A stretch of DNA of 64,000 nt from Sodiomyces alkalinus F11 (lineage: Eukaryota > Ascomycota > Sordariomycetes > Glomerellales > Plectosphaerellaceae). Positions 59,126 through 64,000 of this stretch are shown here, one piece after another. The notes under the pieces were generated by a model that saw only the letters and a list, made by a program, of their open reading frames with translations, was not told where the DNA came from and did not search any database. Both the position numbers and the translations under genes were made by a program. The stretch's first letter is position 1; each line of letters opens with the position of its first letter. The stretch covers positions 4,532,381 to 4,596,380 of the forward strand of contig NW_021167080.1 in NCBI RefSeq assembly GCF_003711515.1, written 5' to 3'.

Positions 59126-60707
59126 GATGCGAAAGAACGCCGGATGTAGCGAGACGATACTGGTAAGAATAGAGAGAGCAACAGTGCGGCGTCGAACGAG
59201 AGGCAAGCAAGGGGTCTTCGTGTTTGCGGGAGGATACCTAGTTTTCAGGGGAAATTATTCGGAAGGAATCGGAGTCAGCTGAAGATAACTTAAACCTCTC
59301 TGTTTTTACAGGGATCGGCCCCCGGTAAAAAGGAAGAAGAAGAAAAAAGAAAGGGATTGACGAAGCGGGGATTGTCCGTTTCTAGAAGCTGGGGGGCAGG
59401 CAAACGTCGAAGGATTCCCTAATATGCACCGAACATGGAGTACATACGTTGTACAGAGCTCTTCGGTGCATACAACTGTAAGATACCTGCGGGAAACAGA
59501 CGTTAGTAATGCTTAGGTACCTAAGGTAGGTAAGGTATTAGGAAATTACGTTGTACTACCTAGTAATATGTACTTCCGGGCAGCAACCGAGGGTAGGTAG
59601 ACGACATTCGACAGAATTGGGTGGGATGCAGACACGTTATCTGATGGAAGGGCCATTTGCCGGACGAATCCCACTGTACCGGGGTTAGTGTTGCACCCCG
59701 GAATAGGTGCTGTCTCATCCTCTTTCCTTAAACATTTACAATCTTTTTACGCCGTATTTTAAACAGGAAGATGGTCTGGCTTGGCAATTACCCTCGATGC
59801 GACATTAACGGACCTTAAATCCAGGGGTCGAGGCGGGTCCCTGCGCCTTAATAACAAGGAAGGCGTACAAAGCTTGTGGATCCCCGTACCGGTACGTTGT
59901 ACTTCGTACCTACCTTAGGTAAGGTACGTGCAAGGAGCTTCCCGACGATCCGGCAGCATGTTGTCCGAGATTGCGCTTCTATTGGTGAGTGGGTGCAGAT
60001 ACTCGAAAGTACTAGGCCCATATGCGGAGTACTGCACCCTTGTTTCTAGCTTGGTGTGTACCTGAATCAATACCTTAGGTACGTACCTTAGGGCAGGCCG
60101 TCGCTACGTTATCTTTCACGACATCCAAAAATCCGCCAAGAGATCCATCCTTCACCCAGTAATTGGTGTGTGCTGCGGGCCTCCACTACCTTATGCGGGC
60201 TGAAATGCACAGATGAAGTGGACATGGCACTGAATGCGACTTGTCCAATTAGACGACTAGTGTACTCACTTTTATCGTTTTTTTCTTCTTCTTCACTTCT
60301 TACCCCAGACTCACGGGGGTTGGCCAAGCTCAGTCTGCAAGTTGTAACGGGGTCGCGATGACGAGGAAGAAGGGTCCAGACTATGGCAATCAGTGTGCGC
60401 ACTGCACACTACACACATACCTTTACGTTGTACAGTTTCAAGTGGAGGATTCATCGCTTACTGTGACATTGACCACGGGCAGCTCTAGTCCCGCGCCACA
60501 GTAAAGGTTGAAGCCCCCAACCCCAGTCGGCCAGGCGAAGGAGCGGTCAGGGCAAGCTAAACGAAACGGGGATCTTCGGTGTGCGCTGGGTGTGACCTCA
60601 GATTTCTCCAGTCTCTTCTCAGTTGTTGCTCTCTCTACTCGAGTCCCCGGAGCCGTACAACGTACACGTAGAAGGTATTGGCTGATGATCGGCCAACGCG
60701 AGCAGCC
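59126..60707. other. 1.6-kb divergent spacer (decarboxylase / monooxygenase)
   Basis: A head-to-head promoter region with many spacer motifs: ACGTTGTAC at about 59448 and 60424, CTTAGGTACCTAAGGTAGGTAAGG at 59512-59535, GGTACGTTGTAC at about 59891, CCTTAGGTAAGGTACG at about 59913, GCGGAGTACTGC at about 60024 and CGTACAACGTACACG at about 60654. No gene. Confidence 0.6.
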
Positions 60708-62120
60708 ATGGAACCAGACAAGAAGCAATTGAAAGTGGTGATTGTGAGTTTCTGCCCCTAACAAGGCCTCTGCCACCCCAGACGACAGCCCGCTGACGTC
60801 GGTGACGTGCAGCTAGGCGGCTCCCTTGCGGGGCTGATGTGCGGCATCGCCCTAAAGCATGCAGGGCACGAAGTGACGATCATCGAAAAGGGCGAGAACG
60901 TCCGGCAGAGCCATATGGCAGGCGTATGTCTGGGGCTCGACGCCGAACGGTTCCTAGAACGCCACGACCGGCTCAGCAACGTCTTTTCCCACCGATGCCT
61001 CCGTATACAGGCTCTGAAGAGCGACGAGACGGTTCAAGTTTTCATCAACGCGCGCCGCGACATCACCAACTGGGACGCGTACTACTTCCGCCTTCGCGCC
61101 AACTTCGACGGTTACAAGAGCTCCTTCTACCCGATTCCGCCCCAACCGTCGGCGACGGACGGCCCAAGCAGCTACAACGCCCGGAGAGAGGTTGTGGACC
61201 TCACACGGACGGGCGACCGTGGCAATACCAAACTGGTGCTGTCCGTATTGGACCACGATACCCGGGACGTGTCGAAAGTGGAAGCCGACCTCGTAGTGGG
61301 AGCCGACGGGCCCGACTCGTTCATCCGAGCCAAGTATATTCCCGAATCGAAGCGGCGATATGTAGGATACATCGCGTGGCGGGGCACGGTGCCGGAGAGC
61401 GAGGTCTCGGAGGCGACGCGCGACGTCTTCAAGCGCAGCGTGACGATCCATCTCATGGATCGGCACCACTGTCTCGTCTACACGATCCCCGGAGTGGATG
61501 GGTCTCTGGAGAAAGGCGAGAGATACCTCAATTTCCTCTGGTACACCAACGAGACGCCCGAGGCGCTGGACGAGATCCTGATCGACGGCATCGACGGTCA
61601 CCGGCACCATAATATCGTGCCGTCCGGGCACGTCCGGAAGGACATCTGGGAGGCCCGCCTGCAGACAGCCAGGTCGATTCCGCTGCCCGGACCATTCCTC
61701 GAGATCATCACGAAGATCGAGAGGCCGTTCATCCAGGTCATCACCGAGGTCATCTCGCCGCGCGCGTCGTTTGAAGATGGCAGGGTGCTGCTGATGGGTG
61801 ACGGACTGTCCTTGTACCGCCCCCACACGGCCTTCAGCGGCACGCAGGCGGCATTCCACGCGCTGAAGGTCGAGGAGTACGTCGAGGGCAAGATCTCGGC
61901 GCAGGAATACGAGGAGAAGGCTCTGCGGTATGCGCGGCTGCACTGGTCGCAGAGCATCTGGTATGGTGATTTCTACCAATACAGTAAATGGACCGCGTTG
62001 AAATCGGCATTGTATTACTGGTTTCACTGTGGGATAGACCGGGTCAACTCATGGTGGACGGGCGAGGAACGGTTGTTGCGCGGATGGTCAAAGGTGGTGG
62101 AGCAGTATGATGACGAATAA
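60708..62120 (+). CDS. group A FAD-dependent monooxygenase (aromatic hydroxylase-like)
   Basis: A flavoprotein hydroxylase using NAD(P)H and O2, most like the subgroup with a 2,6-dihydroxypyridine 3-hydroxylase-type substrate-binding domain. Exon 1 (60708-60743) encodes MEPDKKQLKVVI. The intron 60744-60812 has a GTGAGT donor. Exon 2 runs to 62120, for 447 residues. The first beta strand of the Rossmann fold is completed only by splicing: KVVI-LGGSLAGLMCGIAL, the GxGxxG-type FAD loop, with its acidic ribose-binding residue in VTIIEKGE. The second motif is VVGADGPDSFIR (DG motif). The third, GDGLSLYRPHTAFSGTQAAFHA, corresponds to the GD motif binding FAD. There is no signal peptide or TM segment, so it is cytosolic. 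It is divergent from the decarboxylase-like gene. The substrate is unknown; a tailoring role for the nearby PKS is possible but unproven. Confidence 0.92.
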
Positions 62121-62622
62121 GGGGGATTCTCTTGGTTGTTTCCCCTTTGCTTTCCTGAGACGGATGATTTTGGGGTAGCATGCATGATGGTATTCTGGCA
62201 TCAATTTGGGATTTTCTTTCCGTCTCAGCCCAGCTCCCCGTCCTGCTTCCCATCGTGGTCTGGGAAGCAAGTGGATAGTGGATAGGAATGCCTATATCCG
62301 TAGTCGTACTCGCAGACGACAGCCACGGGTCAAGTCGCGAGGGCCAATTGGCGCGAATTCACGAATAGCCCGAGAACAGTATGACTTGCTTATGGATTTG
62401 TGGTTATTGGACAAACTAGTTGACGCCGTTAGCGGGTTTAGCGGTCGGTCATTTTGGCAGGTGAATTGGATGTTGTTTGCAGCTAGCTATGGTGCCATCA
62501 TGGATTACTTCGTGGGGGAAGACCAATGGCCGGCGCACCGCGATGTCGGCGACGCGCCTCAGCCACAGGTGCGGTGGTACGGTACCCGGGCCAGCAGGCA
62601 TAATACGGATAAGAGGCACAAT

Positions 62623-62673
62623 GGGCTTGGGGCTTGGGGCTTGGGGCTTGGGGCTTGGGGCTTGGGGCTTGGG
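62623..62673. repeat. (GGGCTTG)7 G-rich minisatellite
   Basis: Seven perfect tandem copies of the heptamer plus two bases. On the plus strand every unit carries a GGGG junction, so the tract could form a G-quadruplex. Confidence 0.95.
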
Positions 62674-63134
62674 ATGCGTATCATGACCGCCCTGGTTGGC
62701 TGAGCGGGTAGCCTCCCTGACGCCTCAACGGTGTCTCGCATCGACCGTTCGATAGCACGACGTCGACCGTTCGATAGCACAATAAATATCAGGGGACCTA
62801 TATACGTTGTACGTTGAAACGGCAATGGGATGATTGAGAAAATCCGAGTCTAGATCAATTGATAGACCGGATCTGGTCTTGTCCAGGCACGTTTTCATAG
62901 GAAATGCGAATACAACGTACAGAGTACTGCCGAAAACAATTCGTTTCGCATGGAACTTTGCTCAGGTACGTACGGACATTGGAGTGCGGTCTTCATCTTC
63001 GTTGATGCATTCGTATGTGAGTTGATCCTACACTAGTCGCTATAGGGAAGGTAGGCCTGTAGGATGGAGGAAAGAGGATGGAGGATGGAGGGTCATTACC
63101 GTTGTACGTTGTAACTGGATCCGTTTGGGCCGCC

Positions 63135-63148
63135 ACGTTGTACAACGT
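63135..63148. repeat. 14-bp perfect palindrome ACGTTGTACAACGT
   Basis: The heptamer ACGTTGT is followed directly by its reverse complement. It is followed at once by a CGGAGTAC motif (63150-63157), so two of the recurrent spacer motif families abut here. Confidence 0.9.
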
Positions 63149-64000
63149 ACGGAGTACAAACCTCGAATAATGTCTACTAAGGTACCTAAGGCAGGTACCT
63201 TATCTCCAGTCTTCCCCTCTCCAGTCCAAAAGTCCCTGCCGAGATCAATGCACGTACCTCATGCTACACCGTACTCCATACATCGGTGCACGTACCACAA
63301 GATCCTACGGAGTTACTACTGGCAACGGGCCGAGACGCCGCCACGAATCCCCCGACTTTTAGCGACCACTCAGACCATACTGTAACTCGATCCCATACCT
63401 CGCAGGCCTACAGTGTATGTAATTTACGTTATTAACATAAGAAAGGGGTTAGGCTATCTTACTGATCTGCTGGTGAAGTGATAAGATACATACGGGCTTT
63501 CTTTTGTTTCTTTTTGCTGTCCTTTTCGGTGAATATTGTGTCTGTGGCGGCGCCCACGAGAACTCAGGTTAATAAGTGTTGTTCTTACCGAGTATAGATA
63601 CACTAGTGATTGCGGCGTTCTTAGACTAAGGTACGGAGTAGTTATTGCGAAAGCGGGAGGGGAGAGGGTGGGAGAAAGTACGGGGGCTAGGGAGGATTAG
63701 AGAGGATATTGACCCTTTCGACCACGTCTCAAAGGCGTTTGGTGAATTTGAAAGGTCCTACGTTGTTGTATGTATTGGCGGATGCCAAGCCACAACGGCA
63801 AAAGGGTCCTTTGAAACGAGATGAGAGCTCGCTAATTAGGTACTTTCCGTGTTCCGTTTATCCGTTTCCCGGTTTCTTTAATCTGTCGTATCGTAACCAT
63901 GTGAAGGTACCTGAGCGAGGACGACAAGATTTGACGATTATATTACGGCTAACTATAGAGCAGGCTTCGTGACATCGTACAGCATAAGCTGACCAAGCAC

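Larger units (their letters stand above)
62121..64000. other. right-end spacer, no gene seen
   Basis: It contains the monooxygenase 3' region, a GGGCTTG minisatellite, a duplicated 18-bp segment (TCGACCGTTCGATAGCAC at about 62745 and 62764), and a dense set of ACGTTGT, GGTACC and CGGAGTAC motifs (62800-63635). Open frames near 62391-62703 run through the minisatellite and lack similarity. Confidence 0.55.

Noticed and set aside
60954..62027. Minus-strand frame of 357 codons opposite the FAD monooxygenase
   Set aside because: Antisense to conserved FAD motifs and without similarity.
62391..62703. Frame beginning MDLWLLDKL and ending in Leu-Gly-Ala-Trp repeats
   Set aside because: The second half is the GGGCTTG minisatellite; there is no similarity and no splice evidence linking it to the monooxygenase.
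1..64000. CRISPR arrays, bacterial operons, insertion sequences
   Set aside because: No direct-repeat/spacer arrays, Shine-Dalgarno patterns or transposases; the DNA is fungal nuclear.

Overview
The window comes from a filamentous ascomycete, most likely a Sordariomycete and probably in or near the Sordariales. The genes are eukaryotic, with introns mostly of 70-170 nt that begin GTAAGT/GTATGT-like and carry a CTAAC-type branch site. GC-rich exons sit between AT-richer spacers. The repertoire is typically fungal: Atg7, FluG-like protein, DUF3405, a PTH11-like rhodopsin-fold receptor, a highly reducing polyketide synthase, and a laccase ending in DSGL (a C-terminus known from Sordariales laccases). 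The species cannot be named from sequence alone. Exon borders were worked out by eye from splice sites, reading phase and remembered family alignments.

Layout, left to right. 1-592 (-): 5' part of myo-inositol-1-phosphate synthase, cut by the window edge. 593-7133: gene-poor spacer of 6.5 kb. 7134-9452 (+): paxillin-like LIM protein with a probable frameshift. 12094-14397 (+): DUF3405 membrane protein. 14658-14687: assembly gap. 15437-16935 (-): dCMP deaminase with an expanded in-frame minisatellite. 17864-20340 (+): Atg7. 21500-23584 (+): MFS transporter with a 13-nt exon. 24088-25259 (-): membrane J-domain protein. 26255-27526 (+): orphan membrane protein. 27527-30822: gene-free. 30823-32737 (+): secreted laccase. 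34127-35009 (-): MYND finger protein. 35480-36847 (+): Nop13-like RRM protein. 37055-39697 (-): FluG-like amidohydrolase/glutamine synthetase fusion. 41015-49685 (-): ten-exon highly reducing PKS. 51980-53433 (-): FSH-family hydrolase resembling the LovG thioesterase. 55869-57450 (+): rhodopsin-domain membrane protein. 58444-59125 (-) and 60708-62120 (+): a carboxymuconolactone-decarboxylase-like protein and a group A FAD monooxygenase, transcribed divergently. 62121-64000: gene-free.

The left half is mainly housekeeping (inositol synthesis, nucleotide metabolism, autophagy, ribosome biogenesis). The right half looks accessory. The PKS ends at its ACP with no release domain and carries an ER domain that appears degenerate, and a LovG-like hydrolase lies just upstream on the same strand. 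PKS plus hydrolase is therefore the most credible candidate for an undescribed system here, possibly extended by the FAD monooxygenase/decarboxylase pair and the FluG-like gene. No trans-enoylreductase or pathway-specific transcription factor was seen in the window.

The spacers are unusual. They are long (up to 6.5 kb) and repeatedly contain three short motif families: ACGTTGT/ACAACGT, CTAGGTACC/CCTTAGGTA, and CGGAGTAC/GTACTCCG. I noticed these almost only outside coding exons.
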